Source: Sphingomonas sp. Leaf10
GTDB taxonomy: Bacteria; Pseudomonadota; Alphaproteobacteria; Sphingomonadales; Sphingomonadaceae
Length of the DNA stretch: 64,000 nucleotides
Assembly: GCF_001421245.1 (NCBI RefSeq)
Contig: NZ_LMKE01000011.1
Location: forward strand, 12,250 to 76,249
Reading direction: 5' to 3'
Of the stretch, positions 31,318 through 37,936 are shown one piece after another. Numbering within the stretch: position 1 is the first letter of the stretch; each line of letters begins with the position of its first letter. Under the pieces are notes generated by a model. That model had not been told where the DNA came from. It was given only the letters and a program-made list of their open reading frames with translations, and did no database searches. Position numbers and translations under genes: made by a program.

Positions 31318-32072
31318 TCCTCCGCCTGATCGCGTGGCACGATGGTCAGTTGCTGGACGATGGCGCGGCGGGGCTGGGTCAGCAGGTAATGGACGCCGAC
31401 CGCGATATCCTCGGCACGCAGCATCGTTTCGTCGGCGATGCGCTCACGCTGTTCGTCGGGCTGGATATCGGGCAATTGCATGTCGGAGCCGGTCAGGCCG
31501 GGTTCGACATTGCTGACGCGAATGCCCTTTGGCCCCAGCTCGCGGCGCAGTGCCTGGGTAAAGCCCTGAATTCCGTACTTGATCCCGGCATAGATGGTCG
31601 ATCCCGGCCCCAGCGCATAGGCACTGGTCGATCCGATGAAGACGATATCGCCCTCGTCACCAACGCGCTTGGCGGCGTGGTGTGCGCTCAGGAGATAGCC
31701 GGTGAAGTTGATCGCGATGACCTCGCGCAGCGTCGCCTCGTCGGTGTCGGTGATCCCCTCGGCAGCGACGGCGGCGTTGATGATGGCGATGTCGACGCCG
31801 CCCATCTTCTCCGCGGCTGCGTCGAAGAAGCGGCCGACATTGTCGGCCTCGGCCAGGTCGATGGCGATGCCGCCGCCCTTGCCGACTTCCTCGATCCGGG
31901 CGAGCGCGTCGGCGAGATGGTCTTCGTTCCGGCCGCACAGGAACACCTCGGCCCCTTCGCTGGCGAGCAGCACCGCGATGGCGCGGCCGATGCCGGTCGT
32001 CCCGCCGGTAATCGCCGCACGGCGGCCGGCGAGCGTGGGTTGTTGCGTGTGCGCGTCGGTGGCGGGGGTCAT
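31314..32072 (-). CDS. SDR-family NAD(P)-dependent oxidoreductase
   Basis: This 252-residue classical short-chain dehydrogenase has the cofactor motif TGGTTGIG (22-29), the NNAG-equivalent IINAAVAA, and the catalytic Ser148 or Ser150 with Tyr161 and Lys165 (YAGIK). Substrate is not readable from the sequence. The start at 32072 follows AGGAG. It is the first gene of an operon with the GH130 gene, so oxidation or reduction of a sugar or sugar acid released by its partner is a reasonable guess. Confidence 0.88.
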   Translation of the reverse strand: MTPATDAHTQQPTLAGRRAAITGGTTGIGRAIAVLLASEGAEVFLCGRNEDHLADALARIEEVGKGGGIAIDLAEADNVGRFFDAAAEKMGGVDIAIINAAVAAEGITDTDEATLREVIAINFTGYLLSAHHAAKRVGDEGDIVFIGSTSAYALGPGSTIYAGIKYGIQGFTQALRRELGPKGIRVSNVEPGLTGSDMQLPDIQPDEQRERIADETMLRAEDIAVGVHYLLTQPRRAIVQQLTIVPRDQAEE

Positions 32073-32205
32073 GGGCGGCTCCTGTCGCTTATCGAGTCGA
32101 CAAGCGAGGCAGGGCGCGGGAGGTTCCTAATTAATGCAGTAACTTGGGTGAGGGTGGGCGCTAGATTCCGAATACCTGGTCAAAAATCGATTCAGACAAT
32201 CAGTG

Positions 32206-33744
32206 TCAGAACCAGTCATTGGTCCCGGCACGAACCGCTTCGATATAGTGACGTGCCCATAGCTCCCCATCATCGCCGAAGGCGCTCTGCAATTCGGGGT
32301 GATGGTTGGCATAGCCGACGACGTCGAAGGTGATGCCGCGGCCTTCGGACGAACCGTAGCGGACGAAATGCTGGCTGGCGGCAGCGGTATCGGTACCGAA
32401 TGCAGCGATCAGGTCCTGATAGGAGGCAGTATATTCAAGCGCGTTAAAATGGTCGCTTCGCCCCTCACCAAAACCATAGGCAACGAAATGGCGAGTTGCA
32501 GCGGTGGTATCGGTACCGAGTGCAGCACGCAGATCAGAGTAGTTTGCCAGATAGCCATAGGCATCGAAGCTGTTCGTCGAGCGCCCTTCGATCGAACCGG
32601 TGCTGATATAGTGTTCCGTTGCAGCCGTGCGATCGGTGCCGAAGTCGGCGATCAGTTCGGGATTGGACGCCAGATAGCCGATGGCATCGAACGTAACGCC
32701 GCGTCCTTCCGCTGCACCGAAGCGGATGTAATGCGCCGCACCGGCATCGACATCGGCACCGAATGCCGCTCGCAAATCGCTGTACCCGGCAATGTAGCCG
32801 AGCGCGTCGAACCGCGCCGAACGCCCTTCGTTCATGCCCCACAAAATATAGTGGCGGGTTGCCGCTGCACTATCGGTGCCGAAAGCTTCGCGCAGATCGG
32901 CATAGGCGGCAATGTAGGTCAGCGGATCGAAAGCGAGGGGATCGCGACCTTCGACAAAACCGGCCGCGGCGAAATGCGCCTTGGCAGCGTCAGCATCGGT
33001 GCCGAATGCTGCGGTAAGGTCCGAATAGCTCGCAGCATAGCGCGCGCCGTCAAACGCCGCGACATGCGCGGCAAGGTCGTTCAACCCGACATAATCGTCG
33101 TCGAACCAGAAATCCTCGACGGCATTCACACGATACCGGCCATGGTCCGAAACCAGGAATACCGTGTCGTCGGTACGCAACAGACTGTAACCGGCGATCT
33201 CGCCGGGCAGGATCAGGACATCCTGCCCCGTACCACCGTCGATAACGTTGACACCGCCCCCCGCATCGATTTCGTCGTCGCCGGCGCCGGCGAGGATCGT
33301 ATCGTTGCCATTGAAGCTGAAGAGCCGATCGTCGAAGGTCGATCCCGTCACCGTAAAGGGGCTGCCGAGCAGATAGGCGGCAAGATCGCCGTAATCGCCG
33401 CTCTCGATCCCCTGTATCACCCAGGTAACGGGCAACGACAGTCCATCGACCGAAAAGCCGAGTATCCCGTCGCGATGCTCGGTCAGGGCAGTGATGGTGC
33501 CGCCGATGATGGTACCGTCACCGGCAAGCTGCATCCCGGACACGGTCAGGACGTCGCGAAAGCCGTTGTCGAACGAAAGCTGGATCCGGTTCGCACCGAT
33601 CACACTGACGACCGGCGTCATGTAGCCGGCGACCGCGGTCTCGTACATGTCGAGCGCTACGCCTGGATTGGCCGTCACATTGATCATCAGATAAACCTGG
33701 TCCGCATGGCTGCCGTGAGCGGTTACGGCGGCCAGGCTATGCAT
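32206..33744 (-). CDS. RTX-type exoprotein with seven 40-residue repeats
   Basis: This 512-residue protein starts with about 130 residues of beta-rich sequence, including a region around ANRIQLSFDNGFRDVL that I do not recognise. A single short RTX block (FNGNDTILAGAGDDEIDAGG) and the shared linker ([23 protein letters not shown]) follow, then seven copies of the 40-residue repeat. The last copy is degenerate and the protein ends without the cap repeat or PPC-like domain. No Sec signal is evident. The start at 33744 has no Shine-Dalgarno. It lies 60 bases downstream of the anti-sigma gene on the same strand, so co-transcription with the sigma operon is possible. Function as an extracellular adhesin or matrix protein is inference. 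Confidence 0.85.
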   Translation of the reverse strand: MHSLAAVTAHGSHADQVYLMINVTANPGVALDMYETAVAGYMTPVVSVIGANRIQLSFDNGFRDVLTVSGMQLAGDGTIIGGTITALTEHRDGILGFSVDGLSLPVTWVIQGIESGDYGDLAAYLLGSPFTVTGSTFDDRLFSFNGNDTILAGAGDDEIDAGGGVNVIDGGTGQDVLILPGEIAGYSLLRTDDTVFLVSDHGRYRVNAVEDFWFDDDYVGLNDLAAHVAAFDGARYAASYSDLTAAFGTDADAAKAHFAAAGFVEGRDPLAFDPLTYIAAYADLREAFGTDSAAATRHYILWGMNEGRSARFDALGYIAGYSDLRAAFGADVDAGAAHYIRFGAAEGRGVTFDAIGYLASNPELIADFGTDRTAATEHYISTGSIEGRSTNSFDAYGYLANYSDLRAALGTDTTAATRHFVAYGFGEGRSDHFNALEYTASYQDLIAAFGTDTAAASQHFVRYGSSEGRGITFDVVGYANHHPELQSAFGDDGELWARHYIEAVRAGTNDWF

Positions 33745-33746
33745 TC

Positions 33747-33758
33747 GTTATCGATAAC
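33747..33758. promoter_or_regulatory. Perfect 12-bp palindrome just upstream of the RTX start
   Basis: GTTATCGATAAC is a perfect palindrome two bases upstream of the predicted start codon on the minus strand, in a 60-bp gap. It could be an operator, or could mean that the true start is downstream. No matching site was noticed elsewhere. Confidence 0.3.
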
Positions 33759-33804
33759 AAGGCGTTAGGTGACTTGGTTATTGTTGGTTTACCAGGACCG
33801 GCGC

Positions 33805-34497
33805 TCACCGCCCTTTCAGCGCCGCCGCCTCCGCCGCCGCGTCCAGCGGGTCGCCTGCCGTCATCGCCTGCGCGTCGGCCATCAGCGTCGCCATCGGCGA
33901 TCCGGCCTGGGCATAGGTCGTGCCGCCTGCGCCACTCATGTCCCCGCGCAGCTGCTCGATCCGCCATGGTCCGCGCCCCTGCGCACAGGCGATGCCGCCG
34001 GTCGTGCCCTGTTCGAAGGTGCGGCACAGGCCGCCCGCGCGGTTGCGGAAGGTGATGCCGATGCGGACCGGGCCGCTGTCCGTGGCCGAGGCCAGCTGGG
34101 TGTCGAGCGCGTGGGCGAGCTGTCCCTGCGCGACCGCCGTGCCACCGTCGAAGCTGAGATCGCTGCCCGATCGCGGCACGAACTGTCCGAGTAGCAGCCC
34201 GGCGACGAGGCTGGCGGCGATCTTGCCGTACCAGCGTTGCGGTTTGGACTTTGCGGCGCGGGTCGGGAAGGGGACGACATTGGCGTCGCGCTTCAGCAGC
34301 GCCTCGACCCCCGCCGGCATCGGTTGCGCGTCGAGCCCGGCGAATGCGCCGCGCAGCTTCGCGGTCAGCGCGCGGTGACGGTCGACCTCCGCTGCCAGTG
34401 CCGGGTCGGCGGCGATGGCGCGTTCGACGCGTTTCGCGGTCAACGGATCGAGCTCGCCATCGGCATAGGCGGCGAGCGTTTCGGGGTCGATCGTCAT
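33805..34497 (-). CDS. Anti-sigma factor, single-pass membrane protein
   Basis: This is a 230-residue protein. The cytoplasmic N-terminus (MTIDPETLAAYADGELDP, then AIAADPALAAEVDRHRAL) has the ZAS-like helical pattern of ECF anti-sigma factors but lacks the HxxxCxxC zinc motif. One transmembrane helix lies at about 91-108. The periplasmic part contains two Cys (GGLCRTFEQG, GGIACAQG), which might form a disulfide. The start codon overlaps the sigma gene stop (ATGA), showing translational coupling and the usual sigma to anti-sigma order. Confidence 0.87.
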   Translation of the reverse strand: MTIDPETLAAYADGELDPLTAKRVERAIAADPALAAEVDRHRALTAKLRGAFAGLDAQPMPAGVEALLKRDANVVPFPTRAAKSKPQRWYGKIAASLVAGLLLGQFVPRSGSDLSFDGGTAVAQGQLAHALDTQLASATDSGPVRIGITFRNRAGGLCRTFEQGTTGGIACAQGRGPWRIEQLRGDMSGAGGTTYAQAGSPMATLMADAQAMTAGDPLDAAAEAAALKGR

Positions 34498-34976
34498 GCC
34501 GCTTCTCCCAAGGCACCGAGCAATGCGTCGCGCCCGCGCACGAGGCGCGAGGTCAGCGTGCCGATGGGAATGTCGAGGATCTCGGCGGCTTCCCTGTAGG
34601 CAAAGCCCTCCACCATCACCAGCGCGATCACCTCGCGCTGTTCGGGAGGCAGCTTGCCCATCGCCCGGCCGATATTGTGCATTTCCACCGCCATTTCCTG
34701 TTCCCCATGTGCGCCGATCGCATCGCCCTGTTCGGCGGGGACGAAGGTTTCGCCGGCCCGGCTTCGGCTGCGCACCGTGTCGATCCACAGGTTGCGCAGG
34801 ATGCGGATCGCCCAGGCGTCGATCCGCGTGCCCGGCTGCCACTGGTCGCGGCGCAGCAGCGCGCGCTCGACGCCCGCCTGCAACAGATCGTCGGCATCGG
34901 CGGGGTTGCGGGCCAGCGCATAGGCTACCCGGCGCAGCCGCGGCAGATGCGGGAGCAGTTCGTCTTCGAAGCGCAC
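34494..34976 (-). CDS. ECF-type RNA polymerase sigma factor
   Basis: This protein of about 160 residues has sigma region 2 (RRVAYALARNPADADDLLQ, GTRIDAWAIRILRNLWID) and region 4 (LPPEQREVIALVMVEGFAY, REAAEILDIPIGTLTSRLV), with no region 3, as in the ECF group. I prefer GTG 34976: AGGA lies just upstream, and the in-frame ATG at 35030 falls inside the inverted repeat that looks like the promoter. It is coupled to the anti-sigma gene and divergent from the S8 protease gene, a common arrangement for autoregulated envelope-stress modules. The inducing signal is unknown. Confidence 0.85.
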   Translation of the reverse strand: MRFEDELLPHLPRLRRVAYALARNPADADDLLQAGVERALLRRDQWQPGTRIDAWAIRILRNLWIDTVRSRSRAGETFVPAEQGDAIGAHGEQEMAVEMHNIGRAMGKLPPEQREVIALVMVEGFAYREAAEILDIPIGTLTSRLVRGRDALLGALGEAA

Positions 34977-35000
34977 CTTCGTCCTTTCGTCGCGCCTTGG

Positions 35001-35032
35001 GGATGAAACGGATGGCACCGTCCGTTTCATCC
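35001..35032. promoter_or_regulatory. Perfect 12-bp inverted repeat, probable symmetric bidirectional ECF promoter
   Basis: GGATGAAACGGA and TCCGTTTCATCC flank 8 bases between the divergent sigma and S8 protease genes. Each arm, read outward, offers a GAAACG -35-like element of the AAC type used by ECF sigma factors. With ordinary spacing, start points would fall near 34996 on the minus strand and 35038 on the plus strand, leaving leaders of about 20 and 34 bases. The assignment is inferred from position and symmetry. Confidence 0.55.
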
Positions 35033-35071
35033 GGCATGAAGATGGAAAGATCGTATAGCAGGCGGGGCGCG

Positions 35072-36391
35072 ATGGGTCGGGCGAAACTCTGGGGTGTGCT
35101 GGCGCTGTTGCTGCCGGTGCCGGCATCGGCGCAGTTGCTGCCACAGGTGCCGTCGCTGCCGTCCTTGCCCGGACCGGTCGGGGGGGCGGTGGACGGGGTG
35201 CGCCGGGCGCTGCCGGTCGAGGAGACGCTGTCGAACGCCCGGCAACTGGTGCGACAATCGGTCGAGCGCGCGCGGGACCTGGCGCGGCGCTATCCCGACC
35301 GGATCGAGCTGGACCGCGACGGCAATCCGGTGCGCGCCGGCGAGGTGACGCTGAGCGATCCCGATCCTGCGCTGCTGAAACTGGCGGAGGCGGCGGGGTT
35401 CCGGGTGATCGAAAGCGAGCGGTTCGAGGAACTGGGTATCGGCTTCGCCCGGCTGCGCGCGCCCGCCGGGCTGTTGGCGGTCAAGGCGGTGCGGCGGCTC
35501 GGGCGGATATTGGGAGTCGATCGGGTGGCGACCGATCCGATTTATAGCGCGAGTGGGGTGGGAGCGGTGCCCTCTACCTCCGAGCGTACCCCCGCGCAGG
35601 CGGGGGCCCAAGGGCGGCAGGCGATGGCGCGGCCTGATTCTGGACCCCCGCCTGCGCGGGGGTACGGCGTGTTTGCGGGGGCAGGCAGTCGCATCGGCAT
35701 CATCGATGGCGGCGTTGGCCCCGGCACCCCCGGCCTTGCCGCGCAACAGGGCTTTGCCGAGGGTGCGCCGCGCGCCAACGACCATGCGGTCGCCATCGCG
35801 TCGCTGTTGACCGGGGGCGGGGGGATCAAGGCCGCGGCACCCGGTGCGGCGCTGGCGGTGGCCGATGTCTATGGCAGCGATCCGGCAGGCGGCAGCGCCA
35901 GCGGCATCGCCCGCGCGCTGGCATGGATGGTGCGGGGGCGGGTGCCGGTGGTGGTCGTCAGCCTTGCCGGTCCGGCCGATCCGCTGCTGGCGCGCTTCGT
36001 CGCGGCGGCGCGGGCGCGCGGCACGGTGGTGGTCGCCGCGGTCGGCAATGCCGGGCCGGCGGCGCCCCCCGCCTATCCGGCCAGCTACCCACAGGTGATC
36101 GCGGTCACCGGCATCGATGCGCGCGGGCGGCCGCTGATCGAGGCGGGGCGGGCGCGGCACCTCGACTATGCCGCGCCGGGGGCGGACATGCTGGCGCTGA
36201 ATGCTGCCGGGCAGGCGCGGCCGGTGCGCGGGACATCCTTCGCCGCGCCGCTGGTGGCGGCACGGCTGTCGGCGGTCTGGGACGGCGACGTGGTAGGATC
36301 GCTGGCGCGGCTCGACCGCGAGGCGAAGGACAGGAGCGGTCGCACCGGGCGGGGCGTGGTATGTGGCGAGTGTCGGACGCCGGTACGGTAG
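35072..36391 (+). CDS. Secreted S8-family (subtilisin-like) serine protease with an in-frame palindromic repeat
   Basis: This 439-residue protein has a signal peptide (residues 1-20, cleavage after PASA). A propeptide-like region to about 165 contains LSDPDPALLKLAEAAGFRV. The subtilase domain carries the catalytic Asp212 (IGIIDGGV), His238 (NDHAVAIASLL) and Ser389 (RGTSFAAPLVAA), with the oxyanion Asn in AAVGNAGPA. The His motif is NDHAV rather than the usual GHGT. Residues about 172-199 are encoded by an 82-bp palindromic repeat and form a low-complexity loop between propeptide and protease. The gene is divergent from the ECF sigma operon across the symmetric repeat, so it is a likely member of that regulon. 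Periplasmic or extracellular location is expected. Confidence 0.88.
   Translation: MGRAKLWGVLALLLPVPASAQLLPQVPSLPSLPGPVGGAVDGVRRALPVEETLSNARQLVRQSVERARDLARRYPDRIELDRDGNPVRAGEVTLSDPDPALLKLAEAAGFRVIESERFEELGIGFARLRAPAGLLAVKAVRRLGRILGVDRVATDPIYSASGVGAVPSTSERTPAQAGAQGRQAMARPDSGPPPARGYGVFAGAGSRIGIIDGGVGPGTPGLAAQQGFAEGAPRANDHAVAIASLLTGGGGIKAAAPGAALAVADVYGSDPAGGSASGIARALAWMVRGRVPVVVVSLAGPADPLLARFVAAARARGTVVVAAVGNAGPAAPPAYPASYPQVIAVTGIDARGRPLIEAGRARHLDYAAPGADMLALNAAGQARPVRGTSFAAPLVAARLSAVWDGDVVGSLARLDREAKDRSGRTGRGVVCGECRTPVR
35585..35666. repeat. 82-bp palindromic repeat inside the S8 protease coding sequence
   Basis: The outer arms CGTACCCCCGCGCAGGCGGG and CCCGCCTGCGCGGGGGTACG are exact complements, and the segment reads through in frame as part of the protease. 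It is a distinct palindrome type from the one at 16229. A decayed relative lies at about 36412-36560, just after the gene. Confidence 0.82.
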
Positions 36392-36679
36392 GGCGCCCCT
36401 CAACGATGTTCGTACTCCCGCGCAGGCGAGACCTCTGCGAAAGTCGGACCTTCAGTCCCAATTCCATCGTACCCTGGCGGAGGCCGGGGACCAGTTGGCA
36501 AGGCGTTTCCGTACGTTACGGACGTCCCCCGCTGGGCCCAGGCCTTCGCCGGGGTACGGGAGAGGAAGCGAAAACCACTTCTCCCGCAAAAAATCGCACC
36601 GGCCGGGATTAAACCAAAAACGGCATCCGTTCCCCTTTGCGAAGCGCCTGTGCGGCGTGACGACAAAGGAGACATTGCG
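36392..36679. other. Intergenic region with decayed palindromic repeat sequence
   Basis: The 288 bases after the S8 protease gene contain pieces of the palindrome found inside it (TACTCCCGCGCAGGCGAG near 36414, CCAGGCCTTCGCCGGGGTAC near 36539). The last part (GGGATTAAACCAAAAACGGC) is AT-richer and probably holds the promoter of the following gene, which has a strong AAAGGAG ribosome-binding site. Confidence 0.5.
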
Positions 36680-37567
36680 ATGAAGACTCTGTTCCTGATG
36701 GGCGCGGCGCTGGCCGCAGTGACGATCACCCCGGCTTCGGCGCAGCTGCTGGGCGGCGGTGGTGGGCTGACCGGTGGGCTGGGCGGCAGCCTGAGCGGTG
36801 GCCTTGGCGGCAATGTCGGCGGTACGTTCGATCGGAGCGTCGCCCCGACCATCGACCGCGTCCGCGACCGCGCCGACACCAGCGTCCGCAGCGCGCGGCG
36901 TGGCAGCGGCGAGGTGATCGCCGAACGCCGCGTCGATCGCCGCAGTGGCCGTGTTCGTGCCGGTGGATCGGCGCGTGGCGACGGTGCGTCCGATGGTAGC
37001 GTGCAAGCGCTGGGCGGCGTGCTCGGTGGGTCGGGCAACGGTTCGGGGAGCGCCTCGGGCAGTGCCGATGCGCAGTTGATCGGGACCGATGCGGTCCGCT
37101 CGACCGTCGGGTCGGCGCGCGACCGGGTTCAGAATGGTGTCGCCACCACCCGCGACCGGGTACAGGGTATCGCCGGTGCGGCGCGCGACCGGGCGCAGGG
37201 CGCGGTCGGCGCGGTGCAGGGCGGCGCAGGTAGCCTGAATGGTGCTGCCTCGGGCAGCGGTACCGGTTCGGTCAGAGGCGGATCGGCGTCGGGCTCGGGC
37301 GAAGGGGCGCTGTCGCTGATGGGTAGCGGGGCGATCCCGGCGCTGAACCCCGGCAGCATGGTGCACGATGCGAAGGGCGAGGCGATCGGCCGCGTCCAGT
37401 CGGTCCGTCGCAACGCCGCGGGCAAGGTCGAGGCAGTGACGATGGCGGTTGGCCGCCGCACCGCGACGCTGCCCGCCGATAACTTCGGCGTACAGGGCGA
37501 CGTGCTGGTCTCGGCAATGGGCGAGGGTCAGGTACAGCGCGCCGCGAAGGATCAGGCGGCGGAATAA
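36680..37567 (+). CDS. Secreted Gly/Ser-rich protein of unknown function
   Basis: This 295-residue protein has a signal peptide (residues 1-21, TPASA end) followed by Gly-rich sequence (LLGGGGGLTGGLGGSLSGG), then repeated basic helices of the form (A/R)DRVQ, then Gly/Ser-rich linkers. The last 65 residues (MVHDAKGEAIGRVQSVRRNA, TATLPADNFGVQGDVLVSAM) resemble a PRC-barrel-type fold. AAAGGAG precedes the ATG with good spacing. Its position after the S8 protease suggests the same envelope regulon, but no function can be assigned. Confidence 0.75.
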   Translation: MKTLFLMGAALAAVTITPASAQLLGGGGGLTGGLGGSLSGGLGGNVGGTFDRSVAPTIDRVRDRADTSVRSARRGSGEVIAERRVDRRSGRVRAGGSARGDGASDGSVQALGGVLGGSGNGSGSASGSADAQLIGTDAVRSTVGSARDRVQNGVATTRDRVQGIAGAARDRAQGAVGAVQGGAGSLNGAASGSGTGSVRGGSASGSGEGALSLMGSGAIPALNPGSMVHDAKGEAIGRVQSVRRNAAGKVEAVTMAVGRRTATLPADNFGVQGDVLVSAMGEGQVQRAAKDQAAE

Positions 37568-37610
37568 GCCGGATCGGGACGGCATCACTCCCCACCGAAA
37601 CCGTCCCGGC

Positions 37611-37645
37611 CCGCCCCTTCCCATGTCGGGAGGGGGCGGTTTTTC
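37611..37645 (+). terminator. Rho-independent terminator of the Gly-rich protein gene
   Basis: A GC-rich stem (CCGCCCCTTCCC with GGGAGGGGGCGG, allowing one bulge) around a short loop is followed directly by TTTTT. It starts 43 bases after the stop codon at 37567. Confidence 0.8.
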
Positions 37646-37663
37646 GTTTCGTGCGGAGGCATT

Positions 37664-37861
37664 GGTTCACGCGAAGGCGCGACGGCACGAAGAAGAATTG
37701 GTTCGCGCAAAGGCGCGAAGGACGCAAAGAGGGTGCGTTTGGGGCACTGCCTCCTGCGCCAGCGGGCTCCTTGCAGGTTGCAATGGGTGCAGCGGTTTCC
37801 CGATTACGAGCCGGTCGTTCGGGAGGTGATCCTCTGCGTCCTTTGCGCCTTTGCGCGAACC
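37664..37861. repeat. Long inverted 'GGTTCACGCG' repeat, copy D
   Basis: It begins GGTTCACGCGAAGGCGCGAC and continues with GGTTCGCGCAAAGGCGCGA; the right arm ends CCTTTGCGCCTTTGCGCGAACC less its first bases. Its core (CCTGCGCCAGCGGGCTCC, TTCCCGATTACGAGCCGG) is like that of copy C. It sits between two convergent terminators. Confidence 0.76.
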
Positions 37862-37898
37862 AATCTTCTTCGTGCTCCCCGAGCCGTTACGCCACCTG

Positions 37899-37927
37899 AA
37901 AAACCCGCGCCCCGACCGGAGCGCGGA
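37899..37927 (-). terminator. Rho-independent terminator of the autotransporter gene
   Basis: On the minus strand the stem CCGCGCTCC / GGGGCGCGG (one internal mismatch) is followed by TTTTTC. It begins just after the stop codon at 37937. Confidence 0.75.
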
Positions 37928-37936
37928 CTCCCCGGA

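Larger units (their letters stand above)
37568..37936. other. Gene-free stretch with two terminators and repeat copy D
   Basis: Between the convergent Gly-rich and autotransporter genes lie an intrinsic terminator for each (37611-37645 plus, 37899-37927 minus) and repeat copy D (37664-37861) in the middle. No gene is seen. Confidence 0.75.
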
